DNA of 64,000 nt from a bacterium. GTDB taxonomy: Bacteria > Bacillota > Sulfobacillia > UBA995. Position numbers and translations under genes: made by a program. Shown here piece by piece: positions 1-8,818 of the stretch (the stretch's first letter is position 1; each line of letters opens with the position of its first letter). The notes below the pieces were generated by a model. The model did not search any database. It saw only the letters and a list, made by a program, of their open reading frames with translations, and had not been told where the DNA came from. The stretch spans positions 1 to 64,000 of the forward strand of contig JAVHLP010000001.1 of the NCBI GenBank assembly GCA_031082145.1, in the 5' to 3' direction.

Positions 1-1
1 G

Positions 2-913
2 AACGATGAGATGAAGGGCCGGATCATTGGTCGCGAGGGGCGGAACATCCGCACCCTCGAGAATCTGACCGGAGTTGACGTGATCATTGACGACACCCCG
101 GAGGCGGTAGTAATATCGGCCTTCGATCCCATCCGCCGTGAGGTGGCCCGCGTCGCGCTGGAGAAACTGGTGGTGGACGGGCGGATCCACCCGGCCCGGA
201 TTGAGGAGATGGTTGATAAGGCGCAGAAGGAAGTCGAAGACCGGATTCGCCAGGAGGGTGAGCAGGCCGCGCTGGAGACCGGGGTTCATGGTCTCCACCC
301 CGAACTCGTCAAGCTGCTGGGCAGGTTGAGATTCCGCTCCAGCTACGGCCAGAACGTGCTCCGGCACTCGCTCGAGGTGTCCTTCCTGGCCGGCATCATG
401 GCGGCCGAGTTGGGCGCCGACGTGGCGGTTGCGCGTCGGGCCGGCCTGATCCACGACATCGGCAAAGCAGTTGACCACGAAGTAGAGGGTACCCACACCC
501 AGATCGGGATCGACCTGGCCCGCAAGTACCGCGAGTCGGCGGAGGTGATCCAGGCCATCGCCGCCCACCACGGCGAGGTGGAAGCCGGGAGCGTGGAGGC
601 GGTGCTGGTGGCGGCGGGGGACGCCCTGTCCGCCGCTCGTCCGGGAGCCCGGCGGGAGACCCTGGAGGCCTATGTCAAGCGCCTGCAGAAACTGGAAGGT
701 CTGGCCGATTCCTTTGACGGGGTGGATAAGGCCTACGCGATCCAGGCCGGCCGCGAGGTCCGCATCATCGTCAAGCCGGAGCGGATCGATGATCTGGCCG
801 CCGCCCGGCTGGCCAGGGACATCGTCAAGCGGATCGAGGCTGAACTGGAGTATCCCGGTCAGATCAAGGTGACCGTGCTGAGGGAGACCCGGGCGGTGGA
901 ATACGCCCGCTAG
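2..913 (+). CDS. rny: Ribonuclease Y, 5'-truncated by the window edge
   Basis: Endoribonuclease Y starts mRNA decay at the inner face of the membrane. Only the KH and HD parts are here; the N-terminal membrane anchor and coiled coil lie before the window. The reading frame is open from base 2 and begins with NDE followed by the KH motif [12 protein letters not shown]. The HD domain shows RHSLEVS, the metal-binding [10 protein letters not shown] and AAHHGEVE, which are diagnostic of the family. The C-terminus ends in the usual IKVTVLRE segment. The downstream order (conserved unknown, ymdB, spoVS) matches sporulating Bacillota. The ATG at 11 is an internal methionine, not the start. Identification is firm. 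Confidence 0.96.
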   Translation, partial: NDEMKGRIIGREGRNIRTLENLTGVDVIIDDTPEAVVISAFDPIRREVARVALEKLVVDGRIHPARIEEMVDKAQKEVEDRIRQEGEQAALETGVHGLHPELVKLLGRLRFRSSYGQNVLRHSLEVSFLAGIMAAELGADVAVARRAGLIHDIGKAVDHEVEGTHTQIGIDLARKYRESAEVIQAIAAHHGEVEAGSVEAVLVAAGDALSAARPGARRETLEAYVKRLQKLEGLADSFDGVDKAYAIQAGREVRIIVKPERIDDLAAARLARDIVKRIEAELEYPGQIKVTVLRETRAVEYAR

Positions 914-987
914 AGGCAAATTCCGGGTGAAGGATTTGGGCCGTCGCCGTTGAAGGAGGCTAGAACCGCTACCTGGGTGGTGAAGGG

Positions 988-1506
988 ATGAACCGGCTCC
1001 GCACGGGGGCAGCGCGCGCGACCAATAGCGTCAGCCTACTAATCTCCATTCTGGTGCGCTACCCCGAGGTGGCCAGCGTGACCTACAATCCCGAGGCGAC
1101 CCTCCTCAAGTTCACCTTCTTGCTGGCCCGGTCCATCTCCGGGCGGCGTTTCCGGCGGGTCGACCATCAGCTCCGCAAGAGCCTGGATGCGTATGGCCGG
1201 CTGGAAGGCCATCCAGCGCCCGGGGTGCAGTTGAGCGCAACCACCCATGGTGGGGTTAGCGTGCTGGAGATGCGCCATGACGCCCATTCGCTGTCCCGCG
1301 AGATGCTCTCCCTGATGATCGAGGTCGTGCGGGCCGAACTCGGCGATCTCCTGGCGATCGAGCCCAACCCATCGCTTCTGGAAGAAGACCTCGCCGTTCA
1401 GGAGGAGGTCATCGAGGAAATGCTGGAGGATCTCCGGGAGTCCGGCCAGGACAGGAACCTGATCGCCTTCCGGGAGGAGGGCCGGGTGCTCGTCTTCAAC
1501 CGCTGA
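988..1506 (+). CDS. Conserved protein of unknown function between rny and ymdB
   Basis: A 172-residue cytoplasmic protein with no motif I can name. The N-terminal half (residues 10-60) looks like mixed alpha/beta sequence with a hydrophobic strand around LLKFTFLL. The C-terminal third is acidic and helical (EEDLAVQEEVIEEMLEDL) and could form a short coiled coil. There is no signal peptide or membrane segment. The ATG is preceded only by GAAGGG. An in-frame stop at 961 limits any upstream extension to a CTG at 973. It ends 13 bases before ymdB, so co-transcription with rny and ymdB is likely. Its position suggests a link to RNA turnover or biofilm/sporulation control, but that is inference only. 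Confidence 0.8.
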   Translation: MNRLRTGAARATNSVSLLISILVRYPEVASVTYNPEATLLKFTFLLARSISGRRFRRVDHQLRKSLDAYGRLEGHPAPGVQLSATTHGGVSVLEMRHDAHSLSREMLSLMIEVVRAELGDLLAIEPNPSLLEEDLAVQEEVIEEMLEDLRESGQDRNLIAFREEGRVLVFNR

Positions 1507-1519
1507 GGAGGCCGGTGCC

Positions 1520-2302
1520 TTGCGCATCCTCTTGATCGGGGACATTGTCGGGCGGCCGGGCCGGAATGTCGTCCGCGAGTTACTGCCCCGACTGATCCGG
1601 GAGCACCGGCTGGACCTGGTAGTCGCCAACGGTGAGAACGCCGCCGGCGGCATCGGCATCACCCGGCAGGTAGGCGATGAACTCTTGGCCTGCGGTATCG
1701 ATGTTCTCACCATGGGCAACCACGCCTGGGGCAAAAAGGACAGCTACGCCTATCTGGACGAGACACCGCGCGTGGTGCGGCCGGCCAACTACCCCCAAGG
1801 CGCCCCGGGAAGGGGATCCGTCGTGGTCAAGGCAGCCAACGGCAAGTCGGCGGGTATCCTGAACCTGGGTGGTCGGGTCTTCTTCCCTACCGACCTGGAA
1901 TGCCCGTTCCGCGGCGGCGAGCGTGAAGCCCTGCGGCTGCGTCAGCAGACGCCGGTGGTGATCGTCGACTTTCACGCCGAGGCTACCTCCGAGAAGGTGG
2001 CCCTGGGTTACCATTTGGACGGGTTGGTCAGCGTACTTGCCGGCACGCACACGCACGTTCAGACGGCGGACGAGCGTATCCTGCCGGGGGGCACCGCCTA
2101 CATAACCGATCTGGGCATGACCGGGCCGGTCAACGGCGTCATCGGCATCTGCAGGGAACTGGCCCTGGAGCGCTTCTTGACCCAGCTTCCCGTACGCTTC
2201 GAGGTCGAGACGGGGCCCGGCGCGCTGTGCGGGCTGGTGGCGGAGATCGATGACGACTCGGGGCAGGCCCACGAGGTTTTCCGGATCCAGGAACACTGCT
2301 GA
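1520..2302 (+). CDS. ymdB: YmdB-type metallophosphoesterase (cyclic nucleotide phosphodiesterase)
   Basis: A 260-residue calcineurin-like phosphoesterase of the YmdB family, which in Bacillus hydrolyses 2',3'-cyclic nucleotides and affects biofilm and motility choices. Visible metal motifs are GDIVGRPGR at the N-terminus, GENAAGG, TMGNHAW, the DFHAEATSEK segment and GTHTHVQTAD. The end of the catalytic core reads YITDLGMTGP. The start is the TTG at 1520, chosen because GGAGG at 1507-1511 lies exactly 8 bases upstream. Length is normal for the family. It follows the unknown gene closely and precedes spoVS, a gene order seen widely in sporulating Bacillota. Confidence 0.95.
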   Translation: MRILLIGDIVGRPGRNVVRELLPRLIREHRLDLVVANGENAAGGIGITRQVGDELLACGIDVLTMGNHAWGKKDSYAYLDETPRVVRPANYPQGAPGRGSVVVKAANGKSAGILNLGGRVFFPTDLECPFRGGEREALRLRQQTPVVIVDFHAEATSEKVALGYHLDGLVSVLAGTHTHVQTADERILPGGTAYITDLGMTGPVNGVIGICRELALERFLTQLPVRFEVETGPGALCGLVAEIDDDSGQAHEVFRIQEHC

Positions 2303-2477
2303 ACGCCCCTCTTCAGTCTGAGCACACCTTCCTTATCTGGCAGGAACGGTCCCTTTGGCCGGAGAAGCCCCTGTAAGCGCCTGGTGCCCGGCAGCCAACG
2401 CACATCTGCCGTTTTCTGGAGGAAACAGGCGGCCCCCTGTCGTATGAAAGACCGAGAACACGGGAGGGGGAGCCCAT

Positions 2478-2750
2478 TTGGCGGAAGTGCTGAGGGTTTC
2501 CGCGAAGTCAGCTCCAAATGCGGTAGCAGGTGCGTTGGCGGGGGTCATCCGCCAGCAGGGCGCGGCTGAGGTGCAGGCGATTGGGGCCGGAGCCTTGAAC
2601 CAGGCGATCAAGGCGGTTGCCATCGCTCGTGGGTTTGTCGCTCCGAGCGGGGTGGATCTGATTTGTGTCCCTGCCTTCACCGATGTCCAGATCAACGGGG
2701 AACTGAGGACGGCCATCAAGCTGATCGTGGAACCCCGGCAGCGGCCGTAG
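2478..2750 (+). CDS. spoVS: Stage V sporulation protein S
   Basis: A 90-residue SpoVS/Alba-like protein that acts in coat assembly and septation during sporulation. The first 85 residues carry the family signature: LRVSAKSAPNAVAGALAG, the AIGAGALNQAIKAVAIARG stretch and VDLICVPAFTDVQINGE. The start is TTG at 2478 behind a purine-rich GGGAGGGGGAG tract. It is followed by a strong hairpin terminator at 2773-2802. Bacillus spoVS is transcribed by sigma-H, but I could not find a convincing sigma-H promoter in the 175 bases upstream. Identification is firm. Confidence 0.96.
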   Translation: MAEVLRVSAKSAPNAVAGALAGVIRQQGAAEVQAIGAGALNQAIKAVAIARGFVAPSGVDLICVPAFTDVQINGELRTAIKLIVEPRQRP

Positions 2751-2772
2751 CCACCTGGCACGGCGAGAAGAG

Positions 2773-2802
2773 GGGAGGCGGAAAGGGTTCCGCCTCCCTT
2801 TT
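2773..2802 (+). terminator. Intrinsic terminator after spoVS
   Basis: An 11-bp perfect stem (GGGAGGCGGAA pairing with TTCCGCCTCCC) around an AGGG loop is followed by TTTT at 2799-2802. It ends only about 20 bases before the next start codon. The downstream acyl-CoA dehydrogenase is therefore either fed by read-through or has a promoter inside this segment. Confidence 0.85.
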
Positions 2803-2823
2803 CGTCCCGAGGAGGAGATGGGA

Positions 2824-4029
2824 GTGCACTTCGAACTGACCGAGGAACAGAAGATGGTACGCAAGCTCGCCCGCGACTTCGCGGAGCGGGAAGTCCTGCC
2901 GCGGATAGCGGAACTGGACGCGGCTGCGCGCTTCGACAAGGGCATCCTGCGGCGCATGGCCGACCTGGGGCTGTTGGGGATCCCGATTCCCGAGAAGTAC
3001 GGGGGTGGTGGTTCGGACTACGTGAGCTTCGGACTCGCTTGCGAAGAGCTGGAGCGCGTGGACACTTTCCTCCGGGTGATCCTGTCCGTGCACACCGGGC
3101 TGGTGAGCCTGGGCCTCCTGCAATGGGCCGATGAGGAGCAGAAGGCGCGCTACCTGGTACCGTTGGCCCGGGGCGAGCGGATCGGGGCTTTTGGACTCAC
3201 CGAGCCCAACGCGGGTACCGATGTTGCGGCCCTTGAGGCCAAGGCGGTCCGCGACGGCGACGGCTACGTGCTGGACGGCGAGAAGACGTGGATCTCCCTG
3301 GCCGACGAGGCCGACACCTTTCTGGTGTTCGCCAACCTGGATCGCTCCCGGGCACACCGCGGGATCACCGCCTTCATCGTCGAACGAGAGACGCCGGGTT
3401 TGGCCTCTAGCTCAATCCACGGGAAGCTCGGGGTGCGGGCCGGGAACACCGGATCCTTCACCCTGACCGGCTGCCGGGTGCCTGCCGCCAACCGGGTGGG
3501 GGAGGAGGGCGAGGGGTTCAAGATAGCCATGTCCTGCCTGGACAACGGCCGCTACACGGTGGCGGCGGGGGCTACCGGCTTGATCCAGGCTTGTCTGGAG
3601 GCCAGCGTACGTTATGCCAACCAGCGTCACACCTTTGGCGCCCCGGTGGGCAGGCACCAGCTGGTCCAGCGGATGATCGGGCACATGGTCCTCCAGGCGG
3701 AGAGTTCGCGACTGCTGTACCTGCGTGCGGGCTGGATGAAGAACCGGGGGCTGCGCAACACAAGGGAGACCGCGCTGGCCAAGTGGGCGGCGACCGAAGC
3801 GTCCTTCCGGGCGGCGGCCGACGCGGTGCAGATCCACGGCGCCTACGGCTACTCCAACGAGTACCCGGTTGAGCGTTACCTCCGGAACGCCAAGGGAGCG
3901 GTCATCTACGAGGGGACGAGGGAGATCATGGAGATCATGCAAGGCGAGTACGCACTGGGTTACCGCCAGGACCGCCCGTTGTCGCGGGAGCTGCCACCCT
4001 GGCCCTCGGACGGGGCGGGGGGAGCTTGA
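2824..4029 (+). CDS. Acyl-CoA dehydrogenase
   Basis: A FAD-dependent acyl-CoA dehydrogenase of about 401 residues, oxidising an acyl-CoA to the trans-2-enoyl-CoA. The N-terminal helical domain starts FELTEEQKMVRKLARDFAE. The central beta domain holds AFGLTEPNAGTD and the C-terminal domain RHTFGAPVGRHQLVQ. The terminal signature GAYGYSNEYPVERYLRNAK and IYEGTREIMEIMQ are as in short/branched-chain and glutaryl-type members; the substrate cannot be assigned. GTG at 2824 is preferred over ATG at 2818 because GGAGG (2811-2815) is 8 bases away rather than 2. It overlaps the dipeptidase start (TTGA), so the two are translationally coupled. Confidence 0.93.
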   Translation: MHFELTEEQKMVRKLARDFAEREVLPRIAELDAAARFDKGILRRMADLGLLGIPIPEKYGGGGSDYVSFGLACEELERVDTFLRVILSVHTGLVSLGLLQWADEEQKARYLVPLARGERIGAFGLTEPNAGTDVAALEAKAVRDGDGYVLDGEKTWISLADEADTFLVFANLDRSRAHRGITAFIVERETPGLASSSIHGKLGVRAGNTGSFTLTGCRVPAANRVGEEGEGFKIAMSCLDNGRYTVAAGATGLIQACLEASVRYANQRHTFGAPVGRHQLVQRMIGHMVLQAESSRLLYLRAGWMKNRGLRNTRETALAKWAATEASFRAAADAVQIHGAYGYSNEYPVERYLRNAKGAVIYEGTREIMEIMQGEYALGYRQDRPLSRELPPWPSDGAGGA

Positions 4030-5006
4030 TCGGGGAGGATATCCTGGCCTTCCACCACCGGGTGACGGTAGTGGACGCACACTGCGATACGGTCCTCTCC
4101 TTGGCCGACACCGGCCGGCGGTTGGGACCCCGGAGCGATCAGGGCCAGGTGGATCTGGACCGGCTGGCCGAGGGCGGGGTTGACGTCCAGTTCTTCGCCG
4201 TCTGCACCCAACCCCGGATCCGACCCGAAGGCAGCCTGCTACTGGCCGTCAGACTCCTGGAACGACTGCTGGCGGAGATCGATTCCCACGCCACCCGCGT
4301 GGGAGTGGCGCGATCGGCCGCCGACCTTGAGGCTCTGGCCGTCGCCGGCCGCCTGGCTGCCGTCCTGGCCCTGGAAGGAGGAGAGCCGCTCCAGGGGGAT
4401 CTGGCCGTGCTGAACGCCTTTCACCGCCTGGGTGTCCGCGCCATCACGTTGACCTGGAATCTCCGCAATGACCTGGCCGACGGGGTCATGGAGCGATCGG
4501 GCTCTGGGCTGACCGGGTTCGGACTCGAGGTGGTGGAGGAGATGAAGCGGCTGGGGATGCTGGTCGACGTCTCCCACCTGTGTGTGCGTGCCTTCTGGGA
4601 TGTCCTGGAACGAGAACCACCCGTTATCGCGTCCCACTCCGCCGCCTCGGCTCTCTGCCCCCACCCCCGCAATCTCACCGATGACCAGTTGCGGGGCTTG
4701 GCGGCTCAGGGCGGGGTGGTGGGGGTTACCTTCATGCCCGCCCTCATCGACTCCGACCCCGCCCGGGCCGATCTGGATCGGGTGGCAGACCACATCCTTC
4801 ACATCGCCGCGGTGGCCGGGCCCGAGCACGTCGGGTTGGGATCGGACTTTGACGGCATGGGCCGGGGACCGCGGGGCTTGGAGGACGCGACGTGCTTCCC
4901 GGCGCTCACGGCCCGTCTGTTCGAACGCGGTCTCAACCACCGCGAGGTGGAGGGCATCCTGGGGGGAAACTTCTTGCGGGCGCTACAGCAGATCCGGGAA
5001 GGGTGA
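4026..5006 (+). CDS. Membrane-dipeptidase family (M19) zinc peptidase
   Basis: A 326-residue renal-dipeptidase-type amidohydrolase that splits dipeptides, often with relaxed stereospecificity. Zinc ligands are visible: VDAHCDTV near the N-terminus, the bridging Glu in ALEGGEPL, the histidines of VDVSHLC and IASHSAAS, and the late GLGSDFDGM. There is no signal peptide or membrane segment, so it is probably cytosolic. The TTG start overlaps the stop of the acyl-CoA dehydrogenase in a TTGA junction behind a G-rich tract. Together with the PHP gene that follows by 7 bases it forms a short catabolic-looking operon. Confidence 0.92.
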   Translation: MIGEDILAFHHRVTVVDAHCDTVLSLADTGRRLGPRSDQGQVDLDRLAEGGVDVQFFAVCTQPRIRPEGSLLLAVRLLERLLAEIDSHATRVGVARSAADLEALAVAGRLAAVLALEGGEPLQGDLAVLNAFHRLGVRAITLTWNLRNDLADGVMERSGSGLTGFGLEVVEEMKRLGMLVDVSHLCVRAFWDVLEREPPVIASHSAASALCPHPRNLTDDQLRGLAAQGGVVGVTFMPALIDSDPARADLDRVADHILHIAAVAGPEHVGLGSDFDGMGRGPRGLEDATCFPALTARLFERGLNHREVEGILGGNFLRALQQIREG

Positions 5007-5013
5007 TGGCCCG

Positions 5014-5862
5014 GTGGGCGGGCAGGCGGATCTACACGTACACACGCGAGCCTCGGACGGCACGGCCACCCCGGAGGAGGTCGTGCGGCAAGCCCTCGCC
5101 CTTGGGCTTGGCGCGTTGGGCATCGCCGACCACGACACCACCGCCGCCGTAGCACCGGCCCTGGCGGCGGCCCGGGGAACGGCGCTGGAGGTAGTCCCCG
5201 GCGTGGAGATCAACACCGACTACGGGACCACCGAGGCGCATGTCCTGGGCTACTACATCCGGCCGGACGCCCCCCAACTGGAGGACCGCTTGGCGGCTCT
5301 CCGCCGGGGACGCCTGACCCGCATCGAGACCATCGTCCGGCGGCTAGATGGTCTGGGCCTGCCGGTCGGGCTGGACAGGGTGCTGGAGTTGGCCGGGACA
5401 GGATCGGTCGGGCGTCCCCACGTCGCCCGGGCTCTGGTAGAGAGAGGGTATGTCCGCGATACCGTCGAGGCCTTTGAACGCTTCCTGGCCGCCGGGAAAC
5501 CTGCGTACGTCGAGAGGACTCGGTTCACCCCCGCCGAGGCAGTGGCCCTGATCCTGGCTGCCGGCGGGGTGCCCGTCCTTGCCCATCCGGGGCCGGCAAA
5601 CGACTCCCTCATCGATCAACTGGTGGGAACTGGTCTCGCCGGGATCGAGGTCTACCACCCCGACCATTCTCCCGAGGTCGTGGTCCATCTCCTGCGTCTG
5701 GCGGCCCGGCGGGACCTTCTGGTGACGGGAGGGTCCGACTACCATGCCCCGGCGAGTTCCTGTGGCGCGACCATCGGATCGGTCACCGTGTCAACGGTGG
5801 TGGTTGACCAACTCCGCCGGCTGGCGGGCTCCATCGCTGGACGGGCCTCGGGGGAGGCATAA
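5014..5862 (+). CDS. PHP-domain phosphoesterase
   Basis: A PHP-family metal-dependent phosphoesterase of about 282 residues, resembling the YciV/RNase AM type that removes phosphate from nucleotide 3',5'-bisphosphates or degrades short RNA. Metal motifs appear in order: ADLHVHTRASDG, IADHDTT, GVEINTDY, VLAHPGP and GGSDYHAP. GTG at 5014 is chosen because it begins immediately before the first metal motif and follows GGGAAGGG by about 10 bases. The frame is open much further upstream, but that part lies antisense in codon use and inside the dipeptidase gene. The exact substrate is uncertain. Confidence 0.9.
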   Translation: MGGQADLHVHTRASDGTATPEEVVRQALALGLGALGIADHDTTAAVAPALAAARGTALEVVPGVEINTDYGTTEAHVLGYYIRPDAPQLEDRLAALRRGRLTRIETIVRRLDGLGLPVGLDRVLELAGTGSVGRPHVARALVERGYVRDTVEAFERFLAAGKPAYVERTRFTPAEAVALILAAGGVPVLAHPGPANDSLIDQLVGTGLAGIEVYHPDHSPEVVVHLLRLAARRDLLVTGGSDYHAPASSCGATIGSVTVSTVVVDQLRRLAGSIAGRASGEA

Positions 5863-5876
5863 CCCATGGCCGGCGC

Positions 5877-5902
5877 TGGTATGATCTCCTCGGGAGAGGA
5901 GG
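5877..5902 (+). promoter_or_regulatory. Extended -10 promoter and hairpin over the ribosome site
   Basis: TGG-TATGAT at 5877-5885 fits an extended -10 sigma-A element with no recognisable -35. The expected RNA start is near 5892, just before GGAGG at 5898-5902. CTCCTC (5886-5891) and GAGGAG (5896-5901) could pair and mask the ribosome site if the transcript starts a little earlier. The same TGGTATRAT element occurs before rocD, hflX and lexA. Confidence 0.5.
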
Positions 5903-5908
5903 TCTGGC

Positions 5909-6199
5909 CTGATCGGCAGAGAGAGTGAACTGGAGGCCCGCCTGCTGCAGATGGAGGCGAAACTGCAGTCGGTGCGGCTCAGCCGCCGGGTGCTGATGAA
6001 CTTGCTGGGCTCCCTGGAGCGATCGCGGCGGGAGGAGATCTCGCGCTTGCGGGCGGCCAACCGCCGTCTCCGGGGAGAGAACCGTCGCTACGCGGGAGCG
6101 CTGGTCGAACGCGACCGGCGCATCGGCCACCTGGAGGGAATGCTGGAACCAGGACCCGGCCGCGAGGAGACTCGGGGCCGGGTCCCATCCCCGGCCTGA
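5909..6199 (+). CDS. Small coiled-coil protein, probable CTG start
   Basis: A charged protein of about 96 residues, almost entirely helical: ELEARLLQMEAKL then SRRVLMNLLGSLERSRREEISRLRAANRRLRGENRR shows clear heptad spacing, with a basic middle and a proline-rich tail. I do not recognise a named family. ATG at 5951 is poorly placed (14 bases after a weak site). The frame stays open upstream, and CTG at 5909 sits 6 bases after a perfect GGAGG. Starting there adds 14 residues that continue the coiled coil. It has its own promoter and lies just ahead of pxpA, but no functional link is known. Confidence 0.65.
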   Translation: MIGRESELEARLLQMEAKLQSVRLSRRVLMNLLGSLERSRREEISRLRAANRRLRGENRRYAGALVERDRRIGHLEGMLEPGPGREETRGRVPSPA

Positions 6200-6243
6200 G
6201 CCCGGCAGAAGGACCCGACCTGCCCCCGGGCGAATCCAACCCC

Positions 6244-7014
6244 ATGGCCTCACGCGTTGACTTGAACGCCGATCTGGGCGAGGGCTTTGGAAGGTGGCGC
6301 TTGGGTGAGGAAGAACGGCTCCTACCCTGGATCACCTCGGCCAGCGTTGCTTGTGGGTTCCACGCCGGCGATCCTCGCACGATTCGGCGTACTCTCGCCT
6401 TGGCCCGCCGTTACGGCGTCGCCGTGGGGGCCCACCCGGGATACCCGGACCTGGTTGGCTTCGGCCGCCGGGACCTGGAGATGGACCCGGAGGACCTCGA
6501 GGCCGCCGTCGTCTACCAGGTGGGCGCGCTCCAGGGCCTGGCCGCGACAGAAGGACTCACCCTGCAGCATGTGAAGGCGCATGGCGCTCTCTACAACCGG
6601 GCGGCGCGCGATCCGGGGGCGGCGGCGGCAGTGGTGCGGGCGGTGCAGGCCGTCTGCCCCGAGGCCATCCTGTTGGGCCCCCCCGGCTCGGTCTTGCTGG
6701 AGCAGGCCCGCGCGGGAGGCCTTACCACGGCGGCGGAGGGTTTCGCCGACCGCGCCTACCGCGCTGACGGGAGTCTGGCCGGCCGCGCCCTGGCAGGGGC
6801 GGTGCTGGAGGACCCGCGACATGTCGCGGAACAGGCCCTGCGGCTGGTGGCCGAGGGGAGGGTGGCCACCCTGGACGGCGACGACCTCCGTCTCGAGGTG
6901 CAGAGCTTGTGTGTTCACGGCGATACGCCGGGCGCCCCGACCCTGGCCCGAGCGGTCCGGGAGGCACTCCAGGCGGCGGGGGTGGAAGTGCGCCGGCTGG
7001 GGGAAACGGGGTGA
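6244..7014 (+). CDS. pxpA: 5-oxoprolinase subunit A (LamB/YcsF family)
   Basis: A 256-residue PxpA protein. With PxpB and PxpC it hydrolyses 5-oxoproline (pyroglutamate) to glutamate at the cost of ATP, clearing a spontaneous damage product of glutamine. Family marks are VDLNADLGEGFGRW at the N-terminus, SVACGFHAGDP, GAHPGYPDLVGFGRR, VKAHGALYN and the late SLCVHGDTPGA. The ATG at 6244 has a poor ribosome site (CCAACCCC precedes it), but the conserved N-terminus begins right after it. Its stop overlaps the GTG of the fused pxpBC gene (GTGA), so stoichiometric coupled synthesis is likely. Confidence 0.95.
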   Translation: MASRVDLNADLGEGFGRWRLGEEERLLPWITSASVACGFHAGDPRTIRRTLALARRYGVAVGAHPGYPDLVGFGRRDLEMDPEDLEAAVVYQVGALQGLAATEGLTLQHVKAHGALYNRAARDPGAAAAVVRAVQAVCPEAILLGPPGSVLLEQARAGGLTTAAEGFADRAYRADGSLAGRALAGAVLEDPRHVAEQALRLVAEGRVATLDGDDLRLEVQSLCVHGDTPGAPTLARAVREALQAAGVEVRRLGETG

Positions 7015-8753
7015 GCGAGCCGGCCCTGCTGCCCGCCGGCGAAGGGGCCGTGATGGTAGACTACGGTGGGGTCATCGCCCCGGAGGTCAACGATCGCGTC
7101 AGAAGGCTGCACCGTCGCCTACAAGCCGAGCGGCCGCCAGGCTTCCGGGAGTCGATCCCCGCATTCAGCTCGGTTCTAGTCTATTTCGATCCCCTGGCTC
7201 CCGATCCCGCTGAGTTCCTGGCGGCTCTGGCCGGTCTGGTCCGAGAAGCGGGGGAGGGGCCGCTCCGGCCCGGGCGGTTGCTGGAGGTGCCGGCCGTCTA
7301 CGGCAAGGAGTTCGGCCCCGACCTGGCGGAAGTCGCCGCCCGGGCGGGTCTACGAGAGGACGAGGCGGCGGCCGTTCACGCCGGGCAGACCTACCGGGTA
7401 TACATGATCGGCTTCCTGGTCGGGTTTCCGTACCTGGCTCCGGTCCCCGACCGCATCGCCACTCCGCGTCGCGCCGACCCCCGGCTCGAGGTGCCGGCGG
7501 GATCTATCGGCATCGCCGGCCGGCAGACGGGCATATATCCCATCGCCGCCCCCGGCGGCTGGCAACTGGTGGCCAGGACTCAGGCGTGCCTGTGGGATCC
7601 GGCTCGCCACCCCCCGGCCGCCCTGCAACCGGGCGACCGCGTCCGCTTTCGAGCCCTGCCGCACGCCGGGTTCGGCACCGGATCGGCCGATCTGCCCTGG
7701 CCCGAAGGGGAGGCCGCGCACCCCGTCTCCAGAGCATCCCGATCCGGCCGCGAGGTCCTACGCGTGCTGGCAGGCGGTCTTCTGACTACCATCCAGGATC
7801 GGGGCCGCCCCGGTTACCAGGAGTACGGGGTCCCACCCGGGGGCGCCCTGGACGACGTCAGTCTCCGGGTGGCCAACCGGCTGGTGGGGAATGCGGAGTC
7901 CGCTGCTGCCCTGGAGGTGACCGGAGGCGGTCTCCGGGTGGAAGCCCTGGATCGGGTGCGGGTAGCCCTGGCCGGCGCCGACCTGGACGCCCGGGTCAAC
8001 GAAGACGCCTTTCTCCCCTCTTGCCAGCGAGTTCTGCAACCGGGTGACCGGCTCAGTTTCGGGTCCCCCCGGCAGGGCCTCCGGAGCTATCTGGCCGTGG
8101 CGGGAGGGGTGGCGGTTGGGCCGGTGCTCGGCAGCCGTTCCACCTGCCTCGCGGCCGGGTTCGGGGGATTGAGCGGCCGGGCCCTGCGGGCGGGTGATGT
8201 CGTCGCCACCGGCGAGGGCCGGCAGCTTGAGCCGCCGGTCACCCCTGTGCCGCCTGGCCTGCATCCGGCCGTGGACGGCGTCGTTACCCTCCGGCTGACC
8301 CACGGACCCCAGGCCGGCTGGCTTCCCCGGCAAGGGTGGGAGACCCTCCTGGGAGAGGCTTACACCGTAAGCGGGGCCTCCGACCGGATGGGTCTCCGGC
8401 TGGAGGGCTGCCCGCCGGCCGGACCCGCCCTCCGGGAGCTGGTTTCCGAAGGCGTTCCCCCGGGTGCCGTGCAGATCCCACCAAGTGGGCAACCGATACT
8501 GCTCCTGGCCGACCGCCAGACGACAGGGGGCTACCCAAAGCCGGCGGTGCTGGCCGCGGTGGACCTCCCACTGGCCGCGCAGCTGCTACCCGGAACCCGG
8601 GTTCGTTTCTGCCTGATCGAGATCGGGGAGGCCCGGCGGCTGCTGGCCGCGAGAGAGCGGCTGCTGGCGGCCTGGTCGGGCCGGGCCCGGGACTTCCGAT
8701 TCACGGTGAGCGGGCGGTCGTACCTGGTGACGGTGGAAGAGCTTGATCGCTAG
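7011..8753 (+). CDS. pxpBC: Fused 5-oxoprolinase subunits B and C
   Basis: A 580-residue fusion of what are usually two proteins. Residues 1 to about 222 match PxpB/KipI (allophanate hydrolase subunit 1 fold): GEGAVMVDYG, IPAFSSVLVYFDP, FLVGFPYLAPVPD and VPAGSIGIAGRQTGIYP. After a short linker, residues from about 245 match PxpC/KipA (subunit 2 fold): GLLTTIQDRGRPGYQEYGV, PPGGALDDVSLRVANRLVGN, RSYLAVAGGV and the late TTGGYPKPA. The GTG at 7011 overlaps the pxpA stop. In B. subtilis the KipI half is also an inhibitor of KinA, so a sporulation role is possible, but the presence of all three activities points to pyroglutamate hydrolysis. Confidence 0.94.
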   Translation: MSEPALLPAGEGAVMVDYGGVIAPEVNDRVRRLHRRLQAERPPGFRESIPAFSSVLVYFDPLAPDPAEFLAALAGLVREAGEGPLRPGRLLEVPAVYGKEFGPDLAEVAARAGLREDEAAAVHAGQTYRVYMIGFLVGFPYLAPVPDRIATPRRADPRLEVPAGSIGIAGRQTGIYPIAAPGGWQLVARTQACLWDPARHPPAALQPGDRVRFRALPHAGFGTGSADLPWPEGEAAHPVSRASRSGREVLRVLAGGLLTTIQDRGRPGYQEYGVPPGGALDDVSLRVANRLVGNAESAAALEVTGGGLRVEALDRVRVALAGADLDARVNEDAFLPSCQRVLQPGDRLSFGSPRQGLRSYLAVAGGVAVGPVLGSRSTCLAAGFGGLSGRALRAGDVVATGEGRQLEPPVTPVPPGLHPAVDGVVTLRLTHGPQAGWLPRQGWETLLGEAYTVSGASDRMGLRLEGCPPAGPALRELVSEGVPPGAVQIPPSGQPILLLADRQTTGGYPKPAVLAAVDLPLAAQLLPGTRVRFCLIEIGEARRLLAARERLLAAWSGRARDFRFTVSGRSYLVTVEELDR

Positions 8754-8818
8754 CTGGCTGGCAGGGCAAGGCCTTCCTGGTCGGCAGCCGCCTGGAGGCG
8801 ACGATCGAAGGTGAGGTT

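Noticed and set aside
2420-2450. Possible sigma-H promoter before spoVS (AGGAAAC ... GAAAG).
   Set aside because: The spacing (about 19 bases) is too long for sigma-H and the -10 is poor.
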